A DNA stretch of 64,000 nucleotides, taken from contig NC_133026.1 of NCBI RefSeq assembly GCF_048771995.1, forward strand, positions 108,806,001-108,870,000, in the 5' to 3' direction. The notes below the pieces were generated by a model. That model made no database searches, had not been told where the DNA came from, and worked only from the letters and a program-made list of their open reading frames with translations. The DNA comes from Taeniopygia guttata (taxonomy: Eukaryota > Chordata > Aves > Passeriformes > Estrildidae). This document shows positions 44,879-59,468 of the stretch, piece by piece. Within the stretch, counting starts at the first letter, position 1. Each line of letters begins with the position of its first letter. Position numbers and translations under genes: made by a program.

Positions 44879-47800
44879 ACTGGAAGGAGAGAAAGAAGGG
44901 CTGAAGAGCCTTTAATACATATTTGAACCAGATGTCAGGAACTAACTAATGGGGAGGGAGCAATTTCTTACTATGTTTTTACCTGGTCTCTATTCAAGCC
45001 TCCATAAAAAAACGAATACAGTATGGCTGAAACAAAAGTTTAACAGACACAAGTATGGCTTGACTGCATGTTGAAGTGGAAATTTATTCCACTTTGCAAG
45101 AGGCACAATTTCCTTGGGACACTTGACAAAATTGACAGCAAGTTTGAACAAACCACAGGGCAATTTCACTTTGTGTTAATCAAGAATTTAATAAAAAATA
45201 AAGATAATATAAAGCTAAAACTATACTTTTATAGAAGCTCACCCTCCTCTCTCACTAGCACAAAAAGAATAATGAAATGTTTCTGTAGTAAATCAGTGAA
45301 GGTTCAGAAAGATCAAAGATTCGCAATACCTGCATGGTCCACTGAGCAGGTATGGCTATTCCTCTGCAGCCAAACACAAGGGAGAAATGAACAACCACTG
45401 CAAGCTTTTTATCTCCTTATCTTTCTGTCTGGCCTCTGGCAGGCACAGTATTGGAACAGTTTCATTCTAGTATATATTATCTCTGTAGATTATGAATTCT
45501 TATTTCTCTGTGAAGGTACTTACAGCAAAGACAATAAATCTACTACTGGTGGAAATGACTCTGGAAAGCTAAAAAGGCAAGGAAGGACCTAAACCAGTGC
45601 TTATCCTCCAGTTTATGAAGGCATTTATAAAAACCCATTAGGAACAGGAAGATCAGTCCATCTTCCTTCTTGCCAGATTTGCCCTGGAATGGCTGTGAGC
45701 AGGGGCATTAATCAGCCCTTTCTGTCCCAGCTTCTGCTACTTCCAATGCTTAGGTTCTTGCAGGCTTACACACATTCCTAACTCCAACCCAGCTCATACA
45801 GGTTATTTCTGTGATGTCAGATCCCCTGGTTTTCAAAGTGACTTACCCCTTACCCTCTAACAGTCCAGCAGTTTCCAACAGTCCAGAATGTTCCTGAAGC
45901 AGAAACATTCTGTACAGTGTCTGCGCTGTACCTAGACCCAGGCAGTCTTTATCTGTGGCAGGCATTCACTGGCTGGACAAACTGTCAAGTTTTCATTGAT
46001 ACAAAAGCATGAGAGCATATTTATGCTCATACACCAAAAGCTGGAAAAACAAACTCTGTTAAAGAAAAATGCATGTTGTCAACAGCAAACATGGAAGGTC
46101 ACTGAAACAGCTGCTCAGCTGCGTTAAATGCTAAATGTTTCTCCAAGGAAGCAGAAGCTGTATTGTCTTTCTTTGATTATTTAGGAAGTCTCACAGCCCC
46201 CTATGAGACTGTGTGCAAGGCCCAGTGCTTTTAAGAATGCGCAGACAGCACAGCAGGGCAGCAAAAGTACTGCAGAGGTTTATGCTTCATATTACCTGTT
46301 GACTGCTGACTGCATCTTAGTATTTCAAAGAACGGAGCTACTTAAAAAGGAAAGGCTCTACTTGACAAAATAACATCATTTTGGAAAAAAGACAGCTCTT
46401 GCCTACATTTTTCAGCAGTCCTGTGCATAACACAAGTAAATTACTTTGTTTTTCTTCACAAAATGATGATCTTTGATATAACTGGGCAGAGTTGAAGAGC
46501 ATAAGCCAAAAGTACAGTTTAGGAAATCTGGTTCTTAGATGCACCTCTATAGTCATTATCGAATTGTGTATACAGCTCTCCTCGATGTATGATAAAGATA
46601 TACATTCATTTTAGTGAGAGACAACAGAAGGAATCTCAGTTTGTGGTCTCCCCATCAGCCCATCTACTAGATCATACGGTTGAGCTATTTCATCCCTAAC
46701 TAATCCTTAGATAAGGCAGCCAGTCAAGAGAGAGCATAGCAAAATAAAGACTCTAAAATAATAGATTAAGCTATACCATAACACTTCAGCCCACCTGCAA
46801 TTAAAAAAAAAAATAGTCAACTTTTAATTTAAGTTGACATTTGCCAATATGTTTTGGCATAGAACCTAAATGTGGCATTTTGTTGTTGCAAGAAGTGTTG
46901 TCCTAGCAATGGCTGTAGCTGTCTAGACCTGAGAAAAGGAAGAAAAGCCCATCACAACCTTTGACAGAGCTATCATGTGGCTAACTGGGACCACAGTGTA
47001 AAATTAATACTGAAGCTCTTTCAAGGACCTATCACTAAGCCAACCTGAAAGGGTTTGGCAGACAAGCAGAAGTCACGACGAGTGAGAAATAAATGCCTTG
47101 CTTCACTTTTGTCATCTTCCAGCTTGTCAACAGTGAGCATTTGTTCCCAGCACTCCAGAGGAAAGAAGAGTGCAGGCACACTCAGCAGCAGAGCCCCACT
47201 GCAAAGAGAGAAATTGCAAATGTAAATGGAATTACAGAATGCTGTTTTTAACAGCAGGAGCAGACAGTAGTCCACAAACAAACTAGTGCAGGCAGGCTCA
47301 CCACTCACAGAGAAGACAGGAAAGTAAATCACCTGCTCTGTTATCTCTGAGCTCTCCACTGAGGGAGCTGCTGATTCCATCTCAGGTTGGGATGTGGCAG
47401 CAAACTAACATGGGTGCAGTGCTATGGTAAATTCAACCCCTCAGCCAAAGATAGAGCACGATAACCCAGCGGCACAGGTTCATCCTTGCCTGCCACACCA
47501 ATAGCTTCTGAGAGCTATGGAAAAATGGCTTGGGGGCAGAGAAGATATTTTTTGGAGTTATTTATGAAAACTTTGTTTATTTTCGTATTGTATCCTGCTG
47601 AAGGCACACAGGAAACTATAAAAGGGTGGAGAATAAAACAGGAAAACACACAAGTGTATCTTTGGTGCACAGCTTCCAAAGGATGACAACTGGGACACAA
47701 ACAAGAAATGCTACTATTGATTCTTAAGGCATAATCACCTTGAAACAGCTGTAAGAAACCAAAATACTCCTGTTTTTTTAAGAACTGCCTGTCAATACTT

Positions 47801-50800
47801 TTTTCTTGAGGAGACAGGTGAAGAAGAGGACCTCCTGTGTCCCAGTTTATACCAAATCTTCTGGAAATTTTGGGAATGTATTAAAAATATAGATGGAACA
47901 TGAACTAGAGATAGATTTAAGTAAACATGTCACCAGTAGAATTCATCAAGTGGACTGGAGCTAAACTAATGGCACTGCAAAGCAGAGGGCAAGGCACAAA
48001 GGCATATTCAGTCAGCTGATATTGTGTAACATTTCATGGCAAAGGAGCCCTTCAGAATGAATATATTTACTTCCTGGAACTATTATGAAGATTTTGAAGG
48101 CTTGAATGCCTTTATTCCTCACTGTGTCATGTCTGCGGCACAAATACCCCATCAACCAAGAGAGAATGAATCAGGCACCACAACCTGGTGAGACATGTTG
48201 AAGCAGGGCACCAGCCCACTGACACATCACCTGTGCATATGCACAGACACCATCTTAGACATCAAGGAAGGGAATCTAACCAAGTTTCCCACACAGCAAC
48301 GCAATGCTTGCTAATCAAACCCTCTAATCCTGTGCTGGCAAAGCAAAGGGGATGGTACAGCCTAGCATTCTCTTTTGTCTTATCTTACTTTTATGATTTG
48401 TAACTAGCATAACAAAAAAATAAAGATTCTGTTGGCAGCATAACAAAGAAAAATCAGTTCAAATGGTGACTGATGATAGCTTAAAGCAGATTTAACTCAC
48501 AGATATTGCAAGAGAGGGAATTTTAGGTTACAGATCACGTAAAAAGACAGACAGGGAAAACAAGCCTAACCTCCAACCTTTGTTTCATAAGTTATTATCA
48601 TCACAAACACAAGATTACCACAATGAAAAGTTCCATTTTACAGGGTCACATGTTTTGAGTGTCTGGACTGTAAGTTAACTAGATTTAACTTACTGGATTA
48701 TCATTGATCTAACCTGTAATTAGCATAATTTTCTTCCTTTCCCATGTGCTTCCAAAAGACATGAAGAGTATGTTCCATAAGCAGTGTGTTAGTTCACACA
48801 CTCAGTTGATCATGCAGAGGACTCTGGTGACTACCACACTTGTCTGACTTTCCTAATTACTGTTAACAAAAGCTGTGGTAAGTTTCCCGTTGAAGAGTAA
48901 GAATATAAAGACACACACACGAAGACGGGATGCTCTCCTGGTGAGTATCAGCACTTACCCTGATCACAGCTTAAAAAGGGATTGAGAGAAAGAAAAAGAG
49001 TTACAGAAGGCCCAGCTAAACCAACCCAGAGTTGCATGAAACAGTATTGAGGTGACTACATTTTACAGCAGCTGCCCAATGGCAAAATCTTTCCTTGTAT
49101 GAGCATCATTCCCTTGGTACTGGAGTGGATAATATCTGTGCAGATCTCTCTCAGATATGACAATGTTTAATAGTCACTGAAAGCTTATGGCTCCAATCTA
49201 CTGCAGCAGCATCCAGGATCCTTATGGGAAGATCCAATGGAGCTGCCTGCCACCAGAGAGGAAGACTTGATAAGAAGACAAAGACAACTTAATCCCTCAC
49301 TTAGAAGCCTCTAACAAAAAGTACCAGAAAAGAAAATGAGGCAGGATCAAAGGTGAGAACATACATGGTTACAGTTCCTACTATACTTTGAAACATTTGC
49401 CTTACAATTAAACGTACTGCTTTCATTTATACATTAACACTGATGCGGGGCTAAAAATCAATCCTAAGGAGCAGAGACTGAGCTTAGATATGTCAATGTA
49501 AACTGGATATCAAACCTTGCACTGGGTGGCAGATAAAACCCTTAACAGAACCTCACACTGCTGTGCCCATAGATTTTTCAATTTGAGTGAAAGACATCAC
49601 ATACCTTTAAAAGCAAGAAGGAACACAGATCTAATCTGCCTTTGGATCTAGTCCTAGCTCGGGGATGTCCTCCCAAATCATCAGTATACATCCATCCCAA
49701 GACATATATACAGTAAACAAACAGGGTTGTCTAAAACAGATTAACAGTTCATTAAAGCACAGAAGAAAGTTGAGATGAGAGTAACAGAACAAACTTCTGG
49801 TTAACATTTGAAATTAATATTACTAGTTTCAAGCAGGCTCAGACAGACTATGTAAGAATACCTGTTAAAGGTTAGCCAGCCATGCTGGGATTCTCCATCA
49901 GAGCTGCATCCAAATATCTTGCCTTTATACCACAGATTACTCACCTCATTAAAACTGATTTCAGAAGAAATTATGAATGCGTAAGTTTTCCTCCTCAATA
50001 TTGACAGAGAAAATCCCTTTTCCTTTTATTTCAGAACAAATTTGTAATTAATAATTTGGAGAAAACACAATAACACAATCTGCTCCTGTAGGCTGATGCC
50101 TACACCAGCAGCAGTGCAGTTGTAGTCCATAATCTGCTTGGGGATGATGAACTAGAAGTGCCTAACGAGTACAGAAACCCAGTGACATCCTTCCCTTGCC
50201 TCAGCAGGTGCCTCCACCTTTCACACTTGCCATTTTGGTTGCTGAACTGTGAACTTCAGTTCCTTGTACAAATTACGTGTTAATGAAAGAAATGGGAGTG
50301 TTTTCTGAGGACAGCAATATTTCAGGACCTGAGTTCAGTGGAACAGTTCTAGTGAAACAGTTTCTTCTAATTCCAGTGCCGAAATTTGTTCAAAAACATG
50401 AAAATTATTTTTTGCACTGACAGAAATAGAAAAACCAGACAGCATTCAAGAAAGAAACTCTGTCCACCTGTGGCAACAGAAAAATGTTATAGTGACACAT
50501 GGAAGAGGCTTCATTCTTAAAGAAACAGATTAATTTGAAAACAGGGCTAATCATTTTAGGGACCAAAATTTGTATGCATTGAAGAGAGCCAACTTCTTCA
50601 AATCAGAAACAAGCAGGTTCCAGCCTCTGTGTCAGGTCTGCTATGAATGCTATCATTTCACTTTGATTTAAAAAACTGAGAAATTGCAATTATAGGGAGG
50701 GATTAAAGATGTGCAGAAGTGCATTTTTACCACAATATGGATTCCAGCAATCCTAACCACAAACAAAGTTGTGGATTTACACCAGACAACTTTTTGGATT

Positions 50801-52204
50801 TGGCATCCATCTCTAAAAAAACAAATTTGTAAAGTGAAAGCAGCTCTCCCAAACGAGTTCATACACATTTCTTGGTAAGTCAAAACTTTCACTAAAATAA
50901 CAGCAACAACCTCTGAGCTTAATCATTAACTTTGCCTTACTGAGTAACAGCTTTATTGATTTGGCAAAAGCTTCAAAGCCAGCACTCACCAAAAGTCAAG
51001 CTCTTAATGGTTCTGCCACAGTGCAAAGACACTTCCTTCACTTTCTGCTCTTTTGCTGACAGATCTTTTTCCTCCTACTACTCCCACATGAGTATCCCCA
51101 TTTTTGTGGCCTGACCTGAGCACCATTCATTGCTCCTGAGAGCAATTCTTTCGCCTTCTTGCTCACTGAGAGTCTTTTGTGCCTTTCAGGTTCTGACCCC
51201 ATCCCGTGGGCAACACAGCCTGGCCCAAGTGTAGGACGGTGTGTCCTCCACGCAAGGACAGCAGTCACATCACAGCACTGCCTCTGGCACCCACTTGTGC
51301 TGCAGTAAACAAAGATAAAGAAAAACTGCATTCACGAAGGAGAAATCTTTAAAACGCACATAGATCAATTCTGTATAAAAAGTGCTTTTGTTTCCTGCTC
51401 AGGAACAGGTTTTTTAATTAACTGAATGGGAGGAGTTGTAAAACACCAGGAACAATGACTGAGTCAGAAGCTCAGTCCGTTCTCAGTAGCTTAACAGGGC
51501 TTTAACATGAGAGAGAATAAACTTATTTCATTCAGTTAGACGTTTTTATCAATGTGTAGAGAGATTTCAGAGCTGAGACTTGGTATCCTGAAAGACCGTC
51601 TGTGCATTATAGAGCAGCTTATTGTTTCAAAGCTTGTATCTCATTTGCTTGCTGCATATATATGTAGTTTCTAGCAGAGCCTGTATTTTTTCCCCTTCTC
51701 CCCTCTCCCTCAACATAAATCTACTAAAGTATTGTACTCAAATTGCTTCAGAACCTGTCACTCAAACAAGTTCCCAACATTTGTGCATCTGCAATGGGAA
51801 GAAGCAGTTTCTGCTATTCAGCGTAATTAAAAAGACAATTTTCTTTGGAAAGGTCGTATCACTTTGTATTGCCAATGCCTGTCAATGCAGACTATACCTT
51901 AGTTTACATATTTATAATGTGTTTAAATTAGGAAGTAATTCAATTTATTATATCTCCGACCACCAGCAATCATGACCAAGTTCTGAAAAAACAAATTCAC
52001 TTCACTTCTGGAACAAATTAAACAACATTTTAAAAACTGAAATGAAGCCAATTTCCAAAGAAACTCTTTAATTACACAATAGGTCTGGTTTATTCATCTG
52101 AGATTTCCTGTCAAGGAGAGTATTCAGCTTTACGTACATTCATGCTACAGCTAAAATTACATTAAGGAGAATTTAAAACAAGTGCAGAGCCAAAATAATA
52201 CATG

Positions 52205-52270
52205 ATCTGAAGATCACCTTGATGAAGGACACATAGGAGCTTATGCTCCAAAAACTGTCATCTGTAATGC
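52205..52270 (+). repeat. Possible ancient interspersed repeat fragment
   Basis: 'tctgaagatcaccttgatga' followed about 20 bases later by 'gagcttatgctcc' resembles the common amniote repeat motif 'ctgatgaag ... gaaagcttatgctc'. It is short and diverged. Edges are uncertain. Confidence 0.3.
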
Positions 52271-52620
52271 TGGAATACCTGTCAAGCATACAAAGTAACT
52301 TGCAGCAAGCAAACATTTATAATTTTTTTTGGTTTAGGATCAGCAATCACGTTTGTGTCACCGCCTCAGTTGAGAGGCAGAAGGTGTTTTGATCCCTGCA
52401 TTCTGCATGAGCTAAGCCATCTCTTCCCTCCCTCCCTATGAATGCAACAGAGTTTGTCAGAATTGTCTGGTTTCCAGTACAAGAGGACATTGATTCAGCA
52501 CTGTGCAATTTACCCACGAAGCAGACAAAGCTCTTGATAACAGCTCAAGATGAATGAAGGCAGCTTTTAAGAATGAGCGTTTTGGCATATGTTCACAGCA
52601 TGTGCTGAAGTGTCACCAGG

Positions 52621-52641
52621 AAAAAAAAAAAAAAAAAAAAA
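52621..52641. repeat. A21 homopolymer
   Basis: 21 consecutive A residues followed by further purines (ggaaaaaaggga). The sequence before it does not look like a processed gene copy. Confidence 0.95.
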
Positions 52642-55600
52642 GGAAAAAAGGGAAAGACAGAGATGAGCTGAAAAGGTGGGTGAATAGAGATGATGAGTAT
52701 GAGCACATTGCTTCAGCACTGCCACTTCATTTAATTTTCACTGCTACTCAAGAAGGCAACAAAGATGATAAATCTAAAATGCAGATCTAAGCAAGATATG
52801 CATCTGCCTCAGTTCTCTTGAATGCATTCCGTCACACACCTTAAATAAGGAGGGTACCATCTAAATCTCTCTCTGGCAGTTCAACTTACCACAGCTGAAT
52901 CCAAGAGGTATAAAGAAACAGAATGCCCAGCCAAATTTTCCCTCTTGTAAGATGCCTGCCAGCTTGCTGAGAACCAAATGAATCCCGTTACTAGAGGCTG
53001 CCAGCCTAGCCTAAAACAGCTTGATGGAAAAAAATGCTACAGACTACACATGGGTTTAATTCCAAAAAATGTTTTCAGACCACCACTTATGGGATTTTGT
53101 TTTCTTCATCTAAATGATCATTAATGAGTTAGAGTTTTACTAGTGAGTATTTTCCCTCTATGTATTTCTAGTGGAAACTTCTCACCCGTTGAAAGGCATT
53201 TTTGCACCAATCCCACTTTGTAGCCTTTCACTGAAAGGGCTGTGAAGTGGTAACTATCAATCACAGTGGCTGACTGCCTGTTTGTCTTTGAGTGCTCATG
53301 GACTTCCCCAGCTGCTAGGTTATCATGAGATATATTATTACATGCTGATTTCTAAGTATAAAATCTAACATTAGCAGGTGCAAGTATTCCAGGGAAGTTC
53401 TGTGCTTTAAATTTCTGCAAAAGAACTTTGGTTGCAAAACAAGGTGATCTTAAATCTGCCTCTAAGATTAGGAAAAATATTAAAACTTTCATTAAAAAAA
53501 AGTTATTATTTGAATAAAGAAGCTAAATCAATACTTTGCATGGTTTGCCTTATCACATAGATTTAAAGTTGTGAAGATGCCATGGGTGGGAAAAAAAGCA
53601 TATTAGGGTTTCAGACAATTAAAATTGGTTACTGTAGGTATTTAGAAAGGGAGACAGATGGTGCTTAGAGACCAAAAAAACTGAAACATCCCAAGCTAAA
53701 AGTAACTCAAAACCAAAACTCATCATAAGATCAGTCTGCTAGAGCTGTTGCAAAGTTTTCCCGACAGCTTAATATCCCTTTCAGGAAAACGACTATTTCA
53801 GTTGAGATTTCTGAACATAGGAAACAGAGAGGCAAAGATGTTTAAAAACTCCTGCCTTTGAAATGACATAAATTATGCTCTTTCAAAGCACATTTTTCCT
53901 CAAAAAAGTCCAGTCCTTCCTTTTTTCAACTGCACTCCTGCATACCCAGTGAAGCAAAACCCAACAGCACACAAGGCCTTGACAGACACACAGTGGCACA
54001 GTCATCACTGTGCTGCAGAAGGTCTCTTGGAGAAGGGTCAGCTGCCCCAAGGAAGCAGACCAACACTTCTTTTGCCCCTTCATTGTGCCACTTCCTCCTA
54101 CCACACCAAGCTGCCTTGAAGGGGACAGCGTCCATGGTACCAAAACCCTGCCACTGAAGGTGAGAGTCTCAGCTTGGCCAGCGGTAGGTGCAGGATTCAC
54201 AGAAAAAAAGCTTCAGCACCTGCCTAAATAAATCAGTACAAAACACATTTAGTTAAATCACGAGAAAGACTGTGACTACCTAAACAAAGCCAGACACAAC
54301 CTGGTTTAAAATCTTTGTCTTTTTGTCTGCTGGGTGCTCTCTTGAGTGACTGAGTGATATCAAACAGGGCAATTCACTCTTCCTCCTTGCAGTCACTCTC
54401 CATGCTTTGAGCAAGTATTATTTTGACTTTCCCAGCCACTTTTCAAGTTGGAATTGCCCAAGTGGCTGGGAGTCTAAATACCTAGAGCAGTTCCTTGATG
54501 TCTTACCTACGCATTACGCTGCCCCAGTGATGCATCCCTGCCTGCTGCAGGCTCCTCATGGCTGAACAGGCAGCTTATTTGCCAGCTTTAGGAAGACTCA
54601 GCTGAGCCAGCTCTCAGAAAGCTGTGTGCCAGCTGACCCAAGGTTTTCCTTGGACAGGAGTCAGAAAATCACTCTGCACACTTTCCATCTGATCCACATT
54701 AAATGAGCCTTACAGTAGCCAAACACCATAAAGTGACAAACATCTGCACTAGGGGAAAAAGGTGGCTATTTTCATTTTCCGCAGTGGAGAAAACGAGTGG
54801 CGCATCCAAACACAGGTGGAGGTACACAGTCCTGCTCCCCTGAGCCAGCAGGTCTGACAGCAGTAAGGCAGACAAGGCAGCAGCACAGGATGCCTCCCTC
54901 CCAGGGACTCCCAGCACACAGCCCCTGGCTGCCATCACGAGTCGGGCTGCTGCTCTGTCCCCACTGTTGTTCAACAGGCAAGGAGCTGTTCTTACACATT
55001 CACAGGGGTATGTGAGCAGACCCTACATGCTTCACTTCCAGGGTTTCCAGAGAAAGTCCCTTGCAGACAGCTCATCTGCAAAGCCTGCATACATCTTCAT
55101 GCATGCTGAAGGTGTGGCCCTTTTTATTTTATTTACTCACTTCTTCCCTGACAAAAATCATGTACACCAATACCTCTCTGCTTCCCTTCTCCCACATCCA
55201 CAATTATTTTCCTTTGAAGAAAAGGAAAAACAAGCAAAAGAGTATGTTTGAAATTACCTTCAGTGGTTCTCCTCTAGGAAGTGACATGCCAGGAATCAGT
55301 ATGACCCAAATTTCATAGTAAACTTATAAAAACATAGAGTAAATAAATCTATGCTGCACAATTTTCTTTATTATTTTCTTCTATCATTAGAAAAAGCTTC
55401 ACAGCTAGTATTAATATTTAGAGAAATCAAAGTTTAAAAGCATTCTTCCCAGAGTAACAACAGAGGATAAGTTTATCTATGTCCACATAGCACACCAACT
55501 CTGACAATCAGCGAAAAAAGGAAGGTTAATTAGTAAATAAATTGAGCCAGATAGCAGTCCTTCACAATAAAAAAAGCTTATATATACCAGAAATATCAAA

Positions 55601-56664
55601 ACCACACACTTTAGATCTTTGTGCAAGATTACAGCATGAAGCACTGTGGGCTAATCCAGGAACACCAGACAATTTAATTACATTTTCTACTGAAAAAATT
55701 AAACCATATGCATAACTCTTCAGATCAGGCTTCCTAACATGTGTCTGGTTTTAATATCCAACATCTGGCTGAAAATAAGATTTTAATTTCCCTTATGAAA
55801 TCTGATTCCACCTCCATGGTCAAACTCAAGGAGCAAACTCGGCTCATGTTTGATGGAAAGAAGAGAGTGAAAGAGAACAAGTGTTGGGTCATCTGATTTA
55901 GCCTTATAGCTGAGAGCTCAATATCTAAATACTAAAAATCCTAGAATACAATAATTCTTTCTTAACAGGTGAAGAAGGCAATAGGGAAATGCAAGAATAA
56001 TCAGATTTCTTTTTCCCTCAAAAAATATGCCCTAAATTGTTTTCATTTTCTTTCTTTAGGACTACAGCTAATTTGGGTCTCAGCCATTATTAAACAATTT
56101 CTCCCACACTGTAGTGCTCTCTCACTGCAAGGTTTTGGTTTTCTTCTTGAGCAAACCTTGCAGAAAGACTGCACATGTGCAAGGTACAGACAAAGAAATG
56201 ACACGGTACTTCTGCTGGATCAGCTCATCTGTCACCTTCATCACCCGTCCCCTGCTGTTACTGAGCAACACAAAGCACAGTGAGCTTTAGAAGCCTGCCC
56301 ATCATGAGGATCCAGAAATATTCAGTGCTCCAGCTCCTGTCAGCTGAACAACATCTATACAAAGGAGAACCATGAAGGTGGTGATTTAACTACAAAAAAT
56401 AGTTGTAGGTGTTATTTTACAAAGTTGTAACGCCAAAAAAACCCCCCTGCTTTTCTGAAGGAAGAACACAAGCCTGCATACTCCATCTGCATTTTACCTT
56501 ATGCTAGCAATTTGCTTGCCACATTTTTCAGCAGCCTCTTTCCAAAGGATCTTGAAGCTCCTCTGAAAACTTTATTTCACTGAGCGTACAGACGAATTCT
56601 ATATTCAGAAACTTGGTTAAACTTTTCTGTCTCTTATACTGATCTGAAGTTTTAGAGTTGTTTC

Positions 56665-56679
56665 TTTTTTTTTTTTTTT
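56665..56679. repeat. T15 homopolymer
   Basis: 15 consecutive T residues in intron 2. Confidence 0.9.
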
Positions 56680-59397
56680 CCCACAACAGAATTATTCTGA
56701 GATACTTTCCCAGTGCTTTGAAGCCTGCATGGGATGCCTGCATGCACTCAGTGCCACCAAGTACACTTAGAAAACCCTGCATCTTGGTGGGCAGCTGGAG
56801 CTCAATCTACCCCTCTTGTTTTTCATTTGAGCTATCAACCTGAATTTATTACATCCCTGGTATGAGTTCAATCTTTCTTCCATAGTCAGAATTGTATATA
56901 CCTTAGAATAAAAAAAAAGAAAATAACTGCTCCAAATACAATCCTTGGGGCAGGGTAGCTGATTATACATCTTTATGGTCAAGGAACTGTGAACATGGAA
57001 AGCAAATTTCAAGACATTGCTCCACATCTAGCAGGACAGGAAATGCATGAGTATACACATCTTACGTGTTATTCACAAAAGTTTTAAATCACTAGTTATT
57101 GTAGGGTACGATTTTCTATTTCCATTGCAGATATGAGAAGCTTTCCAATGAGGAAAAAAAACCCAAACACCAAAACACAAGCATACCTTCAGATCAAACT
57201 CAGGATGCTACAAAAGTGCAAACACTTCAGCATTCAGCATATGAAAAAAAATGGTATAGCTAAAAATTAATTCTGCCAACTCTAATTTCAAACCTCTATG
57301 AAGAAATCATTATGAATGCTCACTTGCACCATTCACCCACACTTACAGTAATAGCCTGTATTTGACTTCAAATTTCCAGTAATGGAAATGCAATACACAG
57401 CAGCAGCAAAATACCTTGCCCCCGCCGCTGTCAATTTAGCAGAAAAAATTAACCTGCATCCTCCTGGTTTAGGAAAAGCTTCATCAATATACATTAGACA
57501 GCAGGGTCTGGAGCTGTGAATGTCCTTTTAATGATTTCTAAGCAACGTTTGCTCATTACATTACTTAAAATAATAGCCCAACTCTTTCAGGGTTGATAGT
57601 TTTCTAAGAATGAAACTGCTTTATTTCAGCTTCCATCCAGCAGCAGGAGTAGGAAATCGCTCTTAGATAAGAGTGAGTTCCTTCTGATGAAGCAATTAAC
57701 AAGATAATCCAAGATGCTGCAGCATTTGGAGAAACCAGCCAGCACAAGGGGCACATTGTTAGAAGCCCCCTGCCTTGCAGGGGCACCCTGGCTCCCCTTA
57801 GGGCAAGGGTTCAAAGGCTTTATACAAAGCTGTGCAAGGGGCAAGCTGCAATTCACCCTCTGCCCTGTTTTATCTCCTTGCCTGGGGTGCCAGAGCTGAT
57901 GCCTTGGAGACAGGTTTTCAAGGACCAGGTCTCCACCTTGACTTTCTGCACTCTTCTGGCTTGACTCTCCTGAAGCCTGGTAGCAGGGAAAGGGCTGGGG
58001 CTGCCTTTCCTTCCCTGTCAGGACTAGCCCCACAGGAGCACAAAGTTCAGGATTATACAGAAGGGAGTTTTCTTTCCACTTGGCATCAGAATTGATGCAG
58101 AGAGTCAAAGGGAGGATCAGCACTGAAGATTCATTTGTATATCAAGGGGAAATCCAGAAGCCATTGAAACTGTTTACAGCAGGTTGAAAGAATAATACAA
58201 AGAACAAACATTGCACTGACAGATATCCAGATGGCTTTTGCAGGCAAATCTCAACGCCTTTAGCCCAGCTAAGGCTCATTAACATTTACATATCATCTCA
58301 GGATTTTATTTCTAAAATGTATAAAGCACCAAATTAAGAAGGTTTCAGAGAAACAGGTGCCATCATGCCTTCTCCCAGCCCCTCCCGACTCCGCTTTGGG
58401 ATTGAATTGAATTTACACGGCAGAGCAAAATGGTTCAAACAATTGGTGCAGATGACAAGGAGGGGAATGGGGGAAAAGGTGTAATGCACTGGGGGACTAA
58501 AGGGCTGATTGTGCAGCCCTGTGGACTGGGCTTTTCTGCGATAGAATTTCACAGAATTCCTGCAGTTTCACATTGCCAGAATAGGCTCCTGGAAGTTTGG
58601 GAAAGGCATATCACATACATGGCTGAAGAAGGCATGTCCATCACCTTGTATCCAAACACCTAGTTATTCCTACATAAACTCACCTGGCAATTTCTATCAT
58701 TATTTGAAATCCCTGTATCTAAGCGGAGGATGGCAAAGTACAGCAAGAGATGTTTCCTTGCCAGACACAAGAGCAAGTCAAGAGTGATGTGTCAAGAAGT
58801 TGCAGTATCCCACAGAGACCATGCTCCTCAGTGGGAATCAGGCACAAATATCCAGACTTAAGACAAAGAGCCATGAAAGTTGAAATATTCATGCACTATT
58901 CATCCACATCCAATCTGTGGGAAAGATAAGGTTACCCTTTTTTTCCATGGCTCCCCCATTTTGTGATACCAAAATTCCGAGTTCTGTACCAATGCATTCT
59001 GGCCACATCACTTACCACTGTTTCATGCACTGGGTACAGATGGAGTATAAACACTTAACATTTTTCTGCCTATCAAAATAAATAATTCCAGTCTGCTGCT
59101 AGAGGTAAGAAAGGGTGAAAAAGTAGCACTGAATCCTTCACCTCCATGCAATGGCAGCAAAGCTAAAAATAGATTTATAAAGTATTTGTAATCCTTAATC
59201 TGCCTTCAAATTAAAGTGATGTTGAGATTCACCAGTGTTTAGAGACCCCAAGAGATTTATTAGTAAATGGTTGGCTCAGACTCAGCTAAATCCTCCTTCT
59301 TTGTATTTAGCCAGTTTGGTGACCTGGTAACAATTCAAAACATAAATTTTAATGAGAAAAATATCCAATGACCTCCAGCACATTAACGTTCTGTAAC

Positions 59398-59468
59398 AGA
59401 GAAAAGAAAAAAAGAGAAGAAAGAAGGAAAAGGGAAAGGAAAGGGAAAGGAAAAGAAAGGAAAGGAAA
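59398..59468. repeat. Uninterrupted 71-base polypurine tract
   Basis: Only A and G occur for 71 bases. The second half is made of GGAAA/GGGAAA units in a roughly mirror-symmetric arrangement. Confidence 0.97.

Noticed and set aside
45068..45592. 174-codon plus-strand open frame in intron 2
   Set aside because: Low-complexity Lys/Phe/Leu composition, no known family, and no splice or promoter context.
52554..52790. Processed pseudogene ending in A21
   Set aside because: The sequence before the A run has no coding similarity, and no target duplication was seen.
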